In this document: piece by piece, positions 26,523 to 36,425 of the stretch
How the letters are laid out: each line of letters starts with the position of its first letter
How positions within the stretch are numbered: position 1 is the stretch's first letter
Assembly (NCBI RefSeq): GCF_009708035.1
Contig: NZ_WMBQ01000001.1
Span: 682,001 to 746,000 of the forward strand
DNA: 64,000 nt
Direction: 5' to 3'
DNA from: Hyphomicrobium album
Lineage (GTDB): Bacteria; Pseudomonadota; Alphaproteobacteria; Rhizobiales; Hyphomicrobiaceae
Made by a program: the position numbers and the translations under genes
Notes under the pieces: model-generated
The model's database searches: none
Seen by the model: the letters and a program-made list of their open reading frames with translations, nothing else
What the model was told of the DNA's origin: nothing

Positions 26523-27476
26523 ATGGGGTTCATCCTTAATGGGCGGCATGGGGGAAGCGTGCACGAGACGGTTGAGCTGACCGACATTGTCCTGCGCGTC
26601 ATCGGCGCTTTCTACGCCTTCGCCGGCTTCGTGGCGACCCGCGCGGCGATGATGTCGCGCCTTCTCGACCAAGCGATCGCTGCCATCTCGCTGCAGAAGC
26701 CCAAGCCGGCGGAGACCGCGCAAAGTGCGTGGCTGCTCGTCACCGCGGCTATCGTACTCGCCGGCGGCGTGTTTCTACTCGCCGGCATGCAGCTCGCCGC
26801 TTGGACGTTCGTCGTCTCGGCGCTCGGGCAGGCCGCTTACATCTACGTGCTCGCGCCGCGCTACTTCGATCGCGAGGATCCACCCGACGCCCAGGGCCGG
26901 CAACACACGACCAACGCGTTCGTCATCTACACCGCCGCGATGGCCTTCATCCTGTGGGCGGCGTATCGCGGACGCCTCGTCGGCATCGGCGAGGTGTCGA
27001 CGCCGGCGCTCGTCGCGGTCGGCGGCGCGTTGCTGCTTTATGCGGGGTACGTCGCCAAAGCGCTGTGGTGGCGCCCGCGCCAGACCAGCAGCGGGATCAG
27101 TGCGTTTACCGATGCGCCCGATGCTGGGCCGATGCTGCCGCCGCACGAGTCGAAGCGCATCAAGGTGATGGCCGACTACCAGTGCGACCCTCTGTGGGCG
27201 CTGGACGAGGAACGCTACGGCTGCTTTGCGCCGGAGATGATCGACGTCTCGCCGGAGCTGTCCGCCGACCTCAATGCCTGGGCCGTCGCCTTCGATACCT
27301 CGCTCAACCTTGACGACCCGGCCACCGGCAATTGGAGCGACGCGCAGTACGCCGCCCATGCCGCCGAGGGGCGACGCCTCGCCGGGCGCCTGAAGCGCGA
27401 GCGCCCCGACCTCATGGTGTATGTGATGGAGCCCGATATCGGCGTCGTCGATATCCACCCCGACGAACCAATTTAG
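26523..27476 (+). CDS. Membrane protein of unknown function
   Basis: A 317-residue protein. Five hydrophobic segments are visible between residues about 18 and 185 (for example [56 protein letters not shown]). They are followed by a soluble C-terminal domain of about 115 residues with [20 protein letters not shown] and [16 protein letters not shown]. The C-terminal part may be a separate small domain facing the cytoplasm. The start is uncertain: ATG 26523 or GTG 26559, the latter preceded by GGGGGAAGC. I recognise no family. It is the last gene before trpC. Confidence 0.7.
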   Translation: MGFILNGRHGGSVHETVELTDIVLRVIGAFYAFAGFVATRAAMMSRLLDQAIAAISLQKPKPAETAQSAWLLVTAAIVLAGGVFLLAGMQLAAWTFVVSALGQAAYIYVLAPRYFDREDPPDAQGRQHTTNAFVIYTAAMAFILWAAYRGRLVGIGEVSTPALVAVGGALLLYAGYVAKALWWRPRQTSSGISAFTDAPDAGPMLPPHESKRIKVMADYQCDPLWALDEERYGCFAPEMIDVSPELSADLNAWAVAFDTSLNLDDPATGNWSDAQYAAHAAEGRRLAGRLKRERPDLMVYVMEPDIGVVDIHPDEPI

Positions 27477-27532
27477 CGGTTTGAGCTACCCTCGCTTGAC
27501 CGTCCCGAGGGCCGCGGGTAGCAAGCCGGGCA

Positions 27533-27569
27533 CCCGCGGCGTATCCTCGCGGTTCCCGCGGCGTATCCT
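27533..27569 (+). repeat. Two copies of a 15-base direct repeat before trpC
   Basis: CCCGCGGCGTATCCT occurs at 27533-27547 and again at 27555-27569, a period of 22 bases, ending seven bases before the trpC start codon. It lies at the right-hand edge of the accessory block and leaves trpC without a visible ribosome site. Confidence 0.7.
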
Positions 27570-27576
27570 GGTCCCC

Positions 27577-28379
27577 ATGGCCGACATCCTCGACAAGATC
27601 ACGCACTACAAGCTGGAAGAGATCGCCCGCGCCAAGGCGGCGACGCCCCTGCACGTCATCGCCGAGCTGGCCCGCAGCGCGCCGCGCGTGCGCCCTTTCG
27701 CCGGTGCCATCGAGAAGAAGCACAGGGCGGGAGAGCCGGCGCTCATCGCCGAGGTGAAGAAGGCGAGCCCGTCGAAAGGGCTGATCCGCGCCGACTTCGA
27801 TCCGCCGGCGCTGGCCAAGGCCTACGAGGCGGGCGGCGCAGCATGCCTCTCGGTGCTGACGGACGGCCCTTCGTTCCAGGGCGCCCCCGAATTCCTGACC
27901 GCGGCACGCAAGGCGACGTCGCTGCCGGCGTTGCGCAAGGACTTCATGCTCGACACCTATCAGGTGGCGGAAGCGCGCGCCTGGGGCGCCGACTGCATCC
28001 TCATCATCCTCGCCCAAGTCGACGACGCGACGGCGCGCGACCTCGCCCAGGCGGCGAAGGACTGGGGCATGGACGCCATCGCCGAGGTGCACGACGAGGC
28101 CGAGCTCGACCGCGCCCTACCACTCGACTGCCGCCTCATCGGCATCAACAATCGCAACCTCAAGACCTTCGAGGTCACGCTGGAGACGACCGAGCGGCTC
28201 GCGCCGCGCGTGCCCAAGGATCGCATCGTTGTCGGCGAGAGCGGCATCTTCACGCCAGCCGACATCGCTCAGCTCGAGCGCTTCGGCGTCAACACGTTCC
28301 TCGTGGGTGAGAGCCTCATGCGCCAGGCCGACGTCACCGCGGCGACGCGCACTCTCCTCGCCCGCGCCGAGGCCGCCCA

Positions 28380-28383
<4 letters not shown>
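27577..28383 (+). CDS. trpC: Indole-3-glycerol phosphate synthase
   Basis: A 268-residue TIM-barrel enzyme that closes the indole ring to form indole-3-glycerol phosphate. Signature segments are [15 protein letters not shown] near residue 61, [32 protein letters not shown] and [15 protein letters not shown] 27577 gives the usual N-terminus (MADILDKI); the in-frame extension upstream crosses the 15-base repeats. It overlaps moaC by ATGA, starting the trpC-moaC-moeA operon usual in Hyphomicrobiales. Its separation from trpD is the unusual point. Confidence 0.97.
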
Positions 28384-28868
<485 letters not shown>

Positions 28869-28869
28869 G

Positions 28870-30075
28870 ATGGCGCTGCTCCCCGTCGACGAGGCGCTGC
28901 GGCGCATCCTCGATGGCGCGTCCGCGCTCGGCACTGAGCGCGTCGATCTCCTCGCCGCCGCCGACCGCGTGCTGGCCGAGGACGTCACCGCAAACCTGAC
29001 GCAGCCGCCGTTCGACGCTTCCGCGATGGACGGCTATGCCGTGCGCGCGGCCGACGTCGCCAGCGTGCCGGCCGCACTCGAGGTGATCGGTGAATCGAAC
29101 GCCGGCGGACCCTTCGCGGGCGAGGTCGGGCCGAGCCAAACGGTGCGCATCTTCACCGGCGCCAGCGTGCCCCAGGGCGCCGATGCCGTCGTCATCCAGG
29201 AGGATACGGAGCGCGCCGGCGACAGCCTCACCGTGCGCGAGGCGGCCAAGCCAGGCGCCAATATTCGCCGGGCCGGGGACGATTTCCGTATCGGCGACAC
29301 GCTCCTGCGCGCCGGACGCCTGCTCGATGCCTCGGCGATCACGCTGGCTGCGGCCGGCGGCAACGCCGGAATCAGCGTGCGCCGCGCCCCCGTCGTCGCC
29401 ATCCTCGCCACCGGCGACGAGCTGGTCGAGCCCGGCCGCACGCCCGGGCCGGGGCAGATCGTGTCGTCCAACCCCTACGGCCTGGCGGCGCTCGTCCGCC
29501 GCTTCGGCGGGGAACCGTGGCTGCTCGGCATTGCCGCCGACACGCTCGAAGACTTGCAGGCCAAACTCGCCACCGCGGCCGACGCCGACATTCTGGTGAC
29601 CATCGGCGGCGCCTCGGTGGGCGACCGCGACCTGGTCAAGCCGGCGCTGGAAGCCCGCGGGCTGGCCCTCGATTTCTGGAAGGTCGCCGTCCGCCCCGGC
29701 AAGCCCATGCTCTTCGGCCGTCTCGCCGCCCAGCGCGTCCTCGGCCTGCCCGGCAACCCGCTGTCCTGCCTGATCGCCGCGCGCCTTTTCCTGGTGCCGC
29801 TGATGTTCCGCCTGCTGGGGCGCACGGACGCGCCGCTCGACGAGCGGGCCGCGGTGCTGGCGCACCCCATGGAGGCGAACGGGCCGCGCCAGCACTACAT
29901 GCGTGGCACGCTGGAGCGCGTCGCCGGCGCCCTGCCGCGCGTCACGGCCCTCGCCTCGCAGGACAGCTCCCACATGTCGGCGCTTGCCGCTGCCGATGTG
30001 CTCATCGTGCGCCCGCCCGACGCCCCCGCCGCTGCACCGGGCGACACCGTGCGCGTTCTCCCGCTCGACTTCTGA
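28870..30075 (+). CDS. moeA: Molybdopterin molybdenumtransferase
   Basis: A 401-residue enzyme that inserts molybdate into adenylylated molybdopterin, the last step of cofactor assembly. The N-terminal domain has the conserved FDASAMDGYAV. The MoaB/Mog-like domain has ILATGDELVEPG, IVSSNPYGLAALV, TIGGASVGDRDL and GLPGNPLSCL. It starts one base after the moaC stop codon. The domain order and length fit the family. Nothing unusual is visible. The operon appears to end here. Confidence 0.97.
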   Translation: MALLPVDEALRRILDGASALGTERVDLLAAADRVLAEDVTANLTQPPFDASAMDGYAVRAADVASVPAALEVIGESNAGGPFAGEVGPSQTVRIFTGASVPQGADAVVIQEDTERAGDSLTVREAAKPGANIRRAGDDFRIGDTLLRAGRLLDASAITLAAAGGNAGISVRRAPVVAILATGDELVEPGRTPGPGQIVSSNPYGLAALVRRFGGEPWLLGIAADTLEDLQAKLATAADADILVTIGGASVGDRDLVKPALEARGLALDFWKVAVRPGKPMLFGRLAAQRVLGLPGNPLSCLIAARLFLVPLMFRLLGRTDAPLDERAAVLAHPMEANGPRQHYMRGTLERVAGALPRVTALASQDSSHMSALAAADVLIVRPPDAPAAAPGDTVRVLPLDF

Positions 30076-30194
30076 GAGCCGGAAATACAACCCCTGGTGC
30101 TGGGTGAATTAGGCCAGCCGCGTTTTCGACTTAGGACACTCGGTCCTTAGGCCTTCGTTGAGGAACTTCGGCTCAACGTGAGCGTTCGCGGGGG

Positions 30195-30428
30195 ATGGGT
30201 TTGGAAAATCAAAAGATAGTTGGACGTCTGGGAAAGCGCCGCGACAAGCTGAAGAGGTGGCTTGCCGATGAGGCTCCGTACGTGGCGGCCGATCAGAAGC
30301 ATTTGAATGCCAGTACACCCGAACAGGCGTACTGGCATCATGGCTACTATGCTGCACTTTCCGATGTCTTGCAGATGCTGGGTCCGGACATCAATCAAAG
30401 ATCACGCAGCAAGGGCACATCCAGTTAG
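30195..30428 (+). CDS. Small hypothetical protein
   Basis: A 77-residue, basic, soluble-looking product of unknown function. Residues 1-22 are rich in Lys and Arg (LGKRRDKLKRWLADEAPY), followed by a pattern suggesting a helix (EQAYWHHGYYAALSDVLQML). The amino-acid mix, with Trp, His and Tyr, looks like a real protein. The only purine-rich stretch, GGGGG, touches the ATG, so initiation is uncertain. It lies in an accessory pocket between moeA and lexA and overlaps the end of the convergent GIY-YIG-like gene. Confidence 0.45.
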   Translation: MGLENQKIVGRLGKRRDKLKRWLADEAPYVAADQKHLNASTPEQAYWHHGYYAALSDVLQMLGPDINQRSRSKGTSS

Positions 30429-30738
30429 TCCCGTTAGGCCGATCGGGGTGGATGGCGTTATCCGGCGGATCGAAGTCATGATAGAGGCGGCATTCCTTTT
30501 CGAAGGCCTCTCGCGCTGACTGTGCATAACCGAATTTAAAGTAGCGATACACGCCGATGTAGTCTTGCAGGCGCCCGTGTACGTCGTGATCAGACCGACC
30601 GGCGCGTTCAACAGTAATTCCGCCGTGCTCATTAAGGTCGCCCGCAACATAGTTGCCCGGGCGACCTTGCTGAACGTTGCGATTGATGTCTGCGTATGTC
30701 AGTGCACAGGGGCCGCTCAGGCCAGAGTTCTTCAGCAT
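30391..30738 (-). CDS. Hypothetical protein resembling GIY-YIG-like domain proteins
   Basis: A 115-residue protein. ATG 30738 has GGAG seven bases upstream. The central pattern GNYVAGD, ITVERAGRSDHDVHGRL, YFKFGYAQSAREAFEKE resembles a GIY-YIG nuclease-like domain (GxY, then Y-x-GRS-x-x-x-x-RL, then a late Glu), although the second motif is altered. The C-terminus HPDRPNGTNWMCPCC has two or three Cys that could bind zinc. It may be a nuclease or an inactive relative. The neighbours are two small ORFs and an IS remnant, and the pocket appears acquired. Assignment by eye only. Confidence 0.6.
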   Translation of the reverse strand: MLKNSGLSGPCALTYADINRNVQQGRPGNYVAGDLNEHGGITVERAGRSDHDVHGRLQDYIGVYRYFKFGYAQSAREAFEKECRLYHDFDPPDNAIHPDRPNGTNWMCPCCVIFD

Positions 30739-30767
30739 TTCATATCTCCACGTTGCGCGGCTCGGGC

Positions 30768-30888
30768 TTGACCACACGCACGAGAGACGCGAGACTGAAT
30801 CGTGAAGCTACTGATTCACCCTTGCCGAGCCAGGTAGGGGAAGTGATCGTAAGAGCCGCTGCGCGTGCCCCGCGAGCGGCTCTTTTCG
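30768..30888 (+). ncRNA. Candidate small RNA ending in a strong terminator
   Basis: A strong intrinsic terminator (stem AAGAGCCGCT 30851-30860 with AGCGGCTCTT 30875-30884, then TTCGTT) has no plus-strand gene close before it. Upstream are a small stem (TGAATC and GATTCA) and a TTGACC box at 30768-30773, with a weak GAGACT 17 bases later. This could make an RNA of about 80-90 bases. It is a candidate only, based on the orphan terminator. Confidence 0.35.
30851..30888 (+). terminator. Strong intrinsic terminator with no obvious upstream gene
   Basis: A 10-bp outer stem AAGAGCCGCT/AGCGGCTCTT, with further G:C pairing possible inside, is followed by TTTTCGTT counting the stem's last bases. On the minus strand it is preceded by AACGAAAA and might work in both directions. 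Confidence 0.7.
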
Positions 30889-30925
30889 TTCACGAATCGG
30901 AGTCTCAAGCCTTTCCCCTAAACGG

Positions 30926-31090
30926 TCAAGATTGGCCACCCTCAATCACCCGGAACCGTCCGACGCGACGACCGGGCGCGGGCTCAACTTCTCCCTGCAC
31001 CGCGCCTTCGATCAGTTCGGCAATCGACCACGCATGGTCGGTGAGCCCAAGCGCAGCGGCCGGCGTGGTGCGCAGACGTGGCTCCTGACG
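30926..31090 (-). mobile_element. Remnant of a transposase C-terminus
   Basis: The minus-strand frame ends with PRLRTTPAAALGLTDHAW, then SIAELIEGAV, and finishes RFRVIEGGQS. The segment LR-TPA-ALGLTDH-W-IAEL is, as I recall it, the C-terminal signature of DDE transposases (IS1-like) common in Bradyrhizobium and relatives. No catalytic core, no N-terminus and no terminal repeats are found, so this is a decayed fragment. Family placement is tentative. Confidence 0.45.
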
Positions 31091-31182
31091 AGTTGGAGGA
31101 CGATGCGAGCGACGAGGTCCCGGCGGTTCAGCCACGGACGTCGCCCTCACACAGCGCGCCTCCGAAGAAGGAGCGCGAGAAG

Positions 31183-31359
31183 ATGGAAGGCGAGCGAACT
31201 TTGTTGAAGGGCATCCTATCGAGTGAGGCCGATTTCGAGGTTATCGTGACTGGCCCGGTGGGCGTGAAGGAGATCGAACGGCTCGTCCGCAAGCTTGAGT
31301 TCGACAAGGAAATTCTGGCGGAAAAATCCACGAAACCTGGCGAATACGACGACATCTAA
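31183..31359 (+). CDS. Small hypothetical protein (58 residues)
   Basis: A 58-residue acidic protein, MEGERTLLKGILSSEADFEV at its start, then a likely amphipathic helix (KEIERLVRKLEFDKEILAEK). ATG 31183 has AAGGAG eleven bases upstream, and a hairpin follows the stop codon by five bases, which supports a real transcription unit. Similar short proteins with a VGPVGxKEIERLIRKLEFDKEIL-like middle part occur in rhizobia without known function, to my memory. A longer in-frame version starting at 31078 would overlap the transposase remnant and is less likely. Confidence 0.55.
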   Translation: MEGERTLLKGILSSEADFEVIVTGPVGVKEIERLVRKLEFDKEILAEKSTKPGEYDDI

Positions 31360-31364
31360 GCAAT

Positions 31365-31389
31365 GAGCCCCGGCTTGTGACCGGGGCTC
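31365..31389 (+). terminator. Hairpin after the 58-residue gene
   Basis: A 9-bp perfect stem GAGCCCCGG (31365-31373) with CCGGGGCTC (31381-31389) and a 7-base loop lies five bases after the stop codon at 31359. Only CTGTCTGG follows, so the U run is poor, but position and strength suggest termination. Confidence 0.55.
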
Positions 31390-31721
31390 CTGTCTGGCGG
31401 CTAAGAACCGCCGAAAATATTCCCAGTGAGGGGGTCAATTCCGACAGCGCTTTCGCCTATTTACCAGAAGCCCACGTCATGGACCCCTCTCCCCATCCTC
31501 ACTGACGGGTTCAAACCGGGAGGGCGTGGTTATCCCGCTTATCCTTCAACGCTATTGACGTCTCGGGGGCGGCATGTTTCCGGCGCCTGAAGACGTAGCA
31601 TGTTAGCTCCTCTGCAAACGCGGGGAGGACATGGTTATCGCGTGGCCCACCGACAAGAACATCCCCAAGGCAAATTAGGACGTTTTCCAGCAAATACGGA
31701 CAGCACCCAACCCCTCTTGCG
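31390..31721. other. Gap upstream of lexA
   Basis: About 330 bp without a credible gene between the hairpin at 31389 and the lexA control region. A GGTTCAAACC word near 31508 resembles a tRNA T-loop, but the flanking bases do not pair, so no tRNA is called. Confidence 0.4.
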
Positions 31722-31736
31722 GAACGCTTAAGGAAC
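31722..31736 (+). promoter_or_regulatory. LexA operator (SOS box), GAAC-N7-GAAC
   Basis: GAAC at 31722-31725 and again at 31733-31736 are separated by exactly seven bases. The direct repeat GTTC-N7-GTTC, seen here in the reverse orientation, is the established SOS box of alphaproteobacteria such as Rhodobacter and Rhizobium. It lies 73 bp before the lexA start codon, consistent with autorepression. Confidence 0.85.
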
Positions 31737-31809
31737 GGCTAGGGTACGTTCACGCTTTGTCCAGACAACCTGGAAGGAGCGCCCCGCCGGCCGAGCACCA
31801 GGAGGCTTG

Positions 31810-32514
31810 ATGCTCACCGAAAAACAAAAAGAGCTGCTGCTCTTCATCCACGCGCGCATGCAGGACAAAGGCGTGCCGCCGTCCTTCGACGAGATGAAGG
31901 ATGCACTCGACCTGAAGTCCAAGTCCGGCATCCACCGGCTGATCACGGCCCTCGTCGAGCGCGGCTTCATCCGCCGCCTTCCCCACCGGGCCCGCGCTAT
32001 CGAAGTCATTCGCCTTCCCGAAAACCAGACGACCCCCGCCGTGCCCAAGCGCGCCGGCTTCCAACCGAGTGTCATCGAGGGCAGCCGCAGCCGCGAATTG
32101 TCTACGCCGCCCTCGACTATGATCGACAGCCGCACGGTGTCGGTGCCGGTCATGGGCCGCATCGCCGCCGGCACCCCGATCAGCGCCATCCAGAACCACA
32201 GCCACGACATCGCCTGCCCGCCGGACCTCCTCACCAACGGCGAGCATTTCGCCCTCGAGGTGAAGGGCGACTCGATGATCGAGGCGGGTATTCTCGACGG
32301 CGACACGGTGATCATCCGCCGCTGCGACACCGCCGAGAACGGCGACATCGTCGTCGCCCTGGTGGATCAGGAGGAGGCTACCCTCAAGCGGCTACGCAAG
32401 AAGGGCACCACCATCGCCCTCGAAGCCGCCAACCCCGAGTTCAAGACGCGCATCTTCGGCCCCGATCAGGTCGACATCCAGGGGCGCCTCGTCGGGTTGA
32501 TGCGCCGCTACTGA
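31810..32514 (+). CDS. lexA: LexA repressor, SOS regulator
   Basis: A 234-residue repressor that cleaves itself when RecA filaments form. The N-terminal winged helix begins [13 protein letters not shown] with [11 protein letters not shown] and [15 protein letters not shown]. The self-cleavage site is Ala120-Gly121 in [11 protein letters not shown]. Ser155 in [15 protein letters not shown] and Lys193 in EEATLKRL form the catalytic pair. ATG 31810 has GGAGG five bases upstream; the codon before it is an in-frame TTG. The length is typical of alphaproteobacteria. The operator lies upstream. The stop codon overlaps the end of the convergent comEC by seven bases. Confidence 0.98.
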   Translation: MLTEKQKELLLFIHARMQDKGVPPSFDEMKDALDLKSKSGIHRLITALVERGFIRRLPHRARAIEVIRLPENQTTPAVPKRAGFQPSVIEGSRSRELSTPPSTMIDSRTVSVPVMGRIAAGTPISAIQNHSHDIACPPDLLTNGEHFALEVKGDSMIEAGILDGDTVIIRRCDTAENGDIVVALVDQEEATLKRLRKKGTTIALEAANPEFKTRIFGPDQVDIQGRLVGLMRRY

Positions 32515-34668
32515 AGGCCGGCGGTGCGCCGCCCCTCCGGGTCGAACCCGGCGGGTGCGCCGCGCCGGGCCGGCATCGACCAGGGGCGGGTGCCGCGCGT
32601 CCGGGCGACCGTTTCGACACGGATGCTGCCGTCGGCGCCGATATAGAGCGCGTGCGTGCCCTCGCGGCGCGCGGCGAAGAAATCGACAACCGTCTTGGGC
32701 GTGGCGCAGCCGCGCGGACTGACCAGGGGTGAAACGAGGATCGCCGCCCGTCGGCAGTCCTCGGCGAAGGCCGCGGGATGTCGTGCCACCGCCACGTCGA
32801 GGCCTTTCACCCGGGAGCGGCAGCCGATGCCGTCGCAGGTGAAGGCCCGCGCTTTAGCCGCCTCCTCGACGGCACCCGGTGAGCCATCGTGCTCGAGCCA
32901 GCGCTCCAGCTCGAAGTTGGCGCTGCGCGCGCCGATTGCCGACAACACGCCCCCCTCCCCGCGTACGGCGACAAGCTCCCCGTCGCTGCCGATGAGAATG
33001 TCGGGGGCCGGCAGCGTCGGTGCCAGGGCAACCCCGCCGGCGATCAGCGCCACGCCGGCGAAGCGCCAGCGCGTCTGCCACAGCATCAGCCACAAACCAC
33101 CCGCCACCATCAGCAGGAACGCCAGCGTCGGCATCGCCGGAACCGGGAGCACCGCGCCCGGCAGCTCCGCCACGCGACGCGCCGTCCACACCATCGCGTC
33201 GATGCCCCAGCCCATCACCCAGAGCGGATAGGCTTCGAGCCCGAACGGCATGGCGACCAGCGCCGCCAGAGCCGCCGGCATGACCAGCAGGTTGCACACC
33301 GGCAGGGCGATGAGGTTGGCGATGACGGCGAACTGCTGGCTCTTGTGGAAGTGATAGGCGGCGAACGGCGCCACCGCGGCGCTGGCTATTAGAGTCGACA
33401 GCACGATACCGGCAAAGAACACGGCGAGCCGTCCCGCACCGCCCTCCATCAGCGACGCCCAGAGATCGCGCTGGCGCAGGGCCTCGTACACCGCGACCAG
33501 CGCCAGCACCGCGGCAAACGACATCTGGAAGCCGACGTCGAACAGGCTTTCGGGAAACGCGATGAGGATAAGCGTCGCGGCCAGCACAACGTTGCGCAAG
33601 GCAAGCGCCGGCCGGTCGAGCAGAACGGCCAGGAACATGATGCCGATCATGATCGTCGAGCGCACCGTTGCGAAGGCCGCGCCGGAGATCATCAGATACG
33701 CCAATGCGGCGATCAGCGCCGCAGCCGCGGCCCATTTCTTGATCGGATAGCGCAGCGCAATAGCTGGGAAGCACGCGAGCCCCAAGCGCACGATGAAGAA
33801 CACCGAGCCCGCCATGATCGCCATGTGGAAGCCGGAGATCGACAGGATGTGCAGGATGCCGCTGTCGCGAAACGCCTCGTTCGTCGCCTCCGAGATGCCG
33901 CCGCGCTCGCCGGTGATCAGCGCCGTGGCGATGGCGCCGCGTTCTCCCGGCAGCGCCGCGGCGATGCGCGCGCCTATACCCTGGCGCAGGCGCTGCACCC
34001 AGGCCCACAGCCGCAAATCCAATGGCGGATCGCCCGCATTCGCATCGACCACCGGCGCCGACAGCGAATAGCCGACCGCGCCGATGCCCGCGAACCACGC
34101 CTGCCGCCCGAAGTCGTAGTCGCCGGGCAGCGCCGGCTCGGACGGCGGCATCAGCGTCGCGCGCAAGTGCACCGCGGTCCCTGCCGCAACCTCCGGCGTC
34201 GCGCGTGTGAGCGAGACGCGCACCCGTGCCGGCCGCGCCGCCACCGCCAGGTCGCCCAGCGCCACGACACGGAGGGTGAACCGCTGCCCACCCCCCCGCC
34301 TTGGGCTCGACCTGCTCGACCCAGCCGTGCACCTCGGCGCTGTTGATCTGCCGCTCCAGCACCGGTGCCCGCACCCATTCGACGCGGATTTTGGCGAGCG
34401 CGAAGCCGACGCTTGCCGCCAGCAGCGCTGCAACGAGCAGCGAGCCGAGCGTCCCCCGCCCCGTGCGCGCCCCGCGCCAGGCGAGCATGACGACCAAGGG
34501 AACCAGAGCGAGCACCAGCGACGGTTCGACGGGCAGCGCGAAATACGCCCCGATGCCGCATCCAAGGAGCACCGGCAGCCAGCAGAACCAGCGTTCCTGC
34601 TCGGCCTCGAGGCGGCGTTCCAGCGGCGCCAGAGCGCCGCCGCCGTCCATGCCTGCCCTACCGAACAT
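32508..34668 (-). pseudogene. comEC: ComEC/Rec2-type DNA uptake channel protein, frameshifted
   Basis: Two overlapping frames encode one ComEC family protein. The first (from ATG 34668) gives residues 1 to about 127: PLERRLEAEQERWFCWLPVL, two or three helices, and the DUF4131/OB-like start ending VEPKAGG. The second continues GGGQRFTLRVVALGDLA and runs to 32508 through the competence domain (HILSISGFHMAIMAG, FDVGFQMSFAAVLAL) and a short metallo-hydrolase-like tail. The break is at a run of seven G on the coding strand (plus-strand C at 34291-34297). Six G would give an uninterrupted 719-residue protein. It may be a sequencing error, a phase-variable tract or a new pseudogene. Family role: transport of single-stranded DNA across the inner membrane. 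Confidence 0.85.
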
Positions 34669-34757
34669 CCCCGAACCCTGCCGCCCCTTAACCGCCCCGC
34701 TCAGGCATGCTACATCGCCAAGCTCAATCCCGCATCTCAACGGCAATCGATAACAAG

Positions 34758-36197
34758 ATGACCGACACGTCACGCAGCGCCGGCGCGCCGATCGTGCGCT
34801 TTGCCCCTTCGCCCACGGGCTACCTGCACATCGGGGGGGCTCGCACGGCCCTGTTCAACTGGCTGTACGCCAAGGGCCGCGGCGGCAAGATGCTGCTGCG
34901 CATCGAAGATACCGACCGCGAGCGCAACAATCCCGAAGCCGTGGCGGCGATCGTCGACGGCCTCAAATGGCTGGAGCTCAACTGGGACGGCGACACCGTC
35001 TCCCAGTTTGGCCGCGCCCACCGGCACCGGCAGGTGGCCGAGGAGCTGCTCGCCAACGGACACGCCTACAAGTGCTGGCTGACCCCGGCCGAGCTCGACG
35101 CCATGCGCGAAAAGGCGCAGGCCGAAAAGCAGCCGCTGACCATTCGCTCGCCCTGGCGCGAGCGCGATCCGGCCGAAGCGCCGGCGGGCGTGCCGTACGT
35201 CATCCGCCTCAAGGCGCCGCGCGAGGGCGAGACCGTCGTCGACGACCAGGTGCAGGGCCGCGTCGTGTTCCAGAACAAGGAGCTCGACGACCTCATCATC
35301 CTGCGCTCGGACGGCAACCCGACCTACAATCTGGCGGTCGTCGTCGACGACCATGACATGCAGGTCACCAACATCATCCGCGGCGTCGACCACCTGACCA
35401 ACGCGGCGCGCCAGACGCAGATCTACGATGCGATGGGCTGGGAGATACCGATCTTCGCCCACGTGCCGCTGATCCACGGTCCCGACGGCGCCAAGCTGTC
35501 GAAGCGCCATGGCGCGCTCGGCATCGAGGCCTACAAGGAAATGGGCTACCTGCCGGCGGCCCTGCGCAACTATCTCGTGCGGCTGGGCTGGAGCCACGGC
35601 AACGACGAGATCATGTCGACGTCACAGATGCTCGACTGGTTCGACACCGTCGACATCAACCGCTCGGCGGCGCGCTTCGACTTCGCCAAGCTCGAGGACT
35701 TGAACGGCCACTACATCCGCAACACCGACGACCAGGAGCTGCTAAACCGCATCGAGGACCTGCTGCCCTACCTTCCGGAAGGGGGGCGGATCGTCGAGCG
35801 GCTCGACGCCAACATGCGCGCCAACTGGCTCAACGCCATGCCCGGCCTCAAGGAACGCGCCAAGACGCTCGTCGAGCTGGTGCAGGCCTCGGAATTCCTG
35901 TTCGCCGACCGGCCGCTCGCCCTCGACGACAAGGCCCAGAAGCTCCTCGACGCCGAGGGGCGGCAGCGGCTGGCCGATCTGCTGCCCAAGCTCGAAGCCG
36001 CGAACCGCTGGAAGGCGGCCGAGCTGGAGGAGATCGTCCGCACCTATGCGGAAGCGGCCGGCGCCAAACTCGGCAAGGTGGCCCAACCCCTGCGCGCGGC
36101 GCTGACCGGCAAGGCCGTGTCGCCGCCGGTGTTCGACGTGATGGCCGTGCTCGGCCGCGACGAGGCGTTGGCCCGCATTAAGGATCAGGCGGCATAA
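34758..36197 (+). CDS. gltX: Glutamyl-tRNA synthetase
   Basis: A 479-residue class I aminoacyl-tRNA synthetase that charges tRNA-Glu (or also tRNA-Gln in organisms that use amidation). The HIGH motif appears as HIGG (residues 24-27) in [15 protein letters not shown], and KMSKS as KLSKRHG in [16 protein letters not shown] 34758 yields the usual N-terminus MTDTS...[11 protein letters not shown]. It is divergent from comEC, with 89 bp between start codons, and is followed 228 bp later by gltA. Many alphaproteobacteria have two GltX-type enzymes; which one this is cannot be decided here. Confidence 0.96.
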   Translation: MTDTSRSAGAPIVRFAPSPTGYLHIGGARTALFNWLYAKGRGGKMLLRIEDTDRERNNPEAVAAIVDGLKWLELNWDGDTVSQFGRAHRHRQVAEELLANGHAYKCWLTPAELDAMREKAQAEKQPLTIRSPWRERDPAEAPAGVPYVIRLKAPREGETVVDDQVQGRVVFQNKELDDLIILRSDGNPTYNLAVVVDDHDMQVTNIIRGVDHLTNAARQTQIYDAMGWEIPIFAHVPLIHGPDGAKLSKRHGALGIEAYKEMGYLPAALRNYLVRLGWSHGNDEIMSTSQMLDWFDTVDINRSAARFDFAKLEDLNGHYIRNTDDQELLNRIEDLLPYLPEGGRIVERLDANMRANWLNAMPGLKERAKTLVELVQASEFLFADRPLALDDKAQKLLDAEGRQRLADLLPKLEAANRWKAAELEEIVRTYAEAAGAKLGKVAQPLRAALTGKAVSPPVFDVMAVLGRDEALARIKDQAA

Positions 36198-36425
36198 GGA
36201 TGCCAAGAGCTACGACCGGCCATGGCACGCGGCTTATGACCGGGTCCGCCCCTATGTTGCGCTGCAAAATTAGTGTACAAGGTCGCATCGGGAAAAGATG
36301 AGCGGCCAACGCCGCCAGCCACGCCAGACGACCAAACGTTTCATAGGGGACCGCTGCTTGAGAGGCCCGCCAGGTGGCCACGGAGTGCTCGTAACCCGCT
36401 GCCCGGCATCACAGGATTCCGCGCC

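Noticed and set aside
31500-31525. GGTTCAAACC resembling a tRNA T-loop
   Set aside because: The bases on either side do not form a T-stem, and no acceptor, D or anticodon stem can be drawn.
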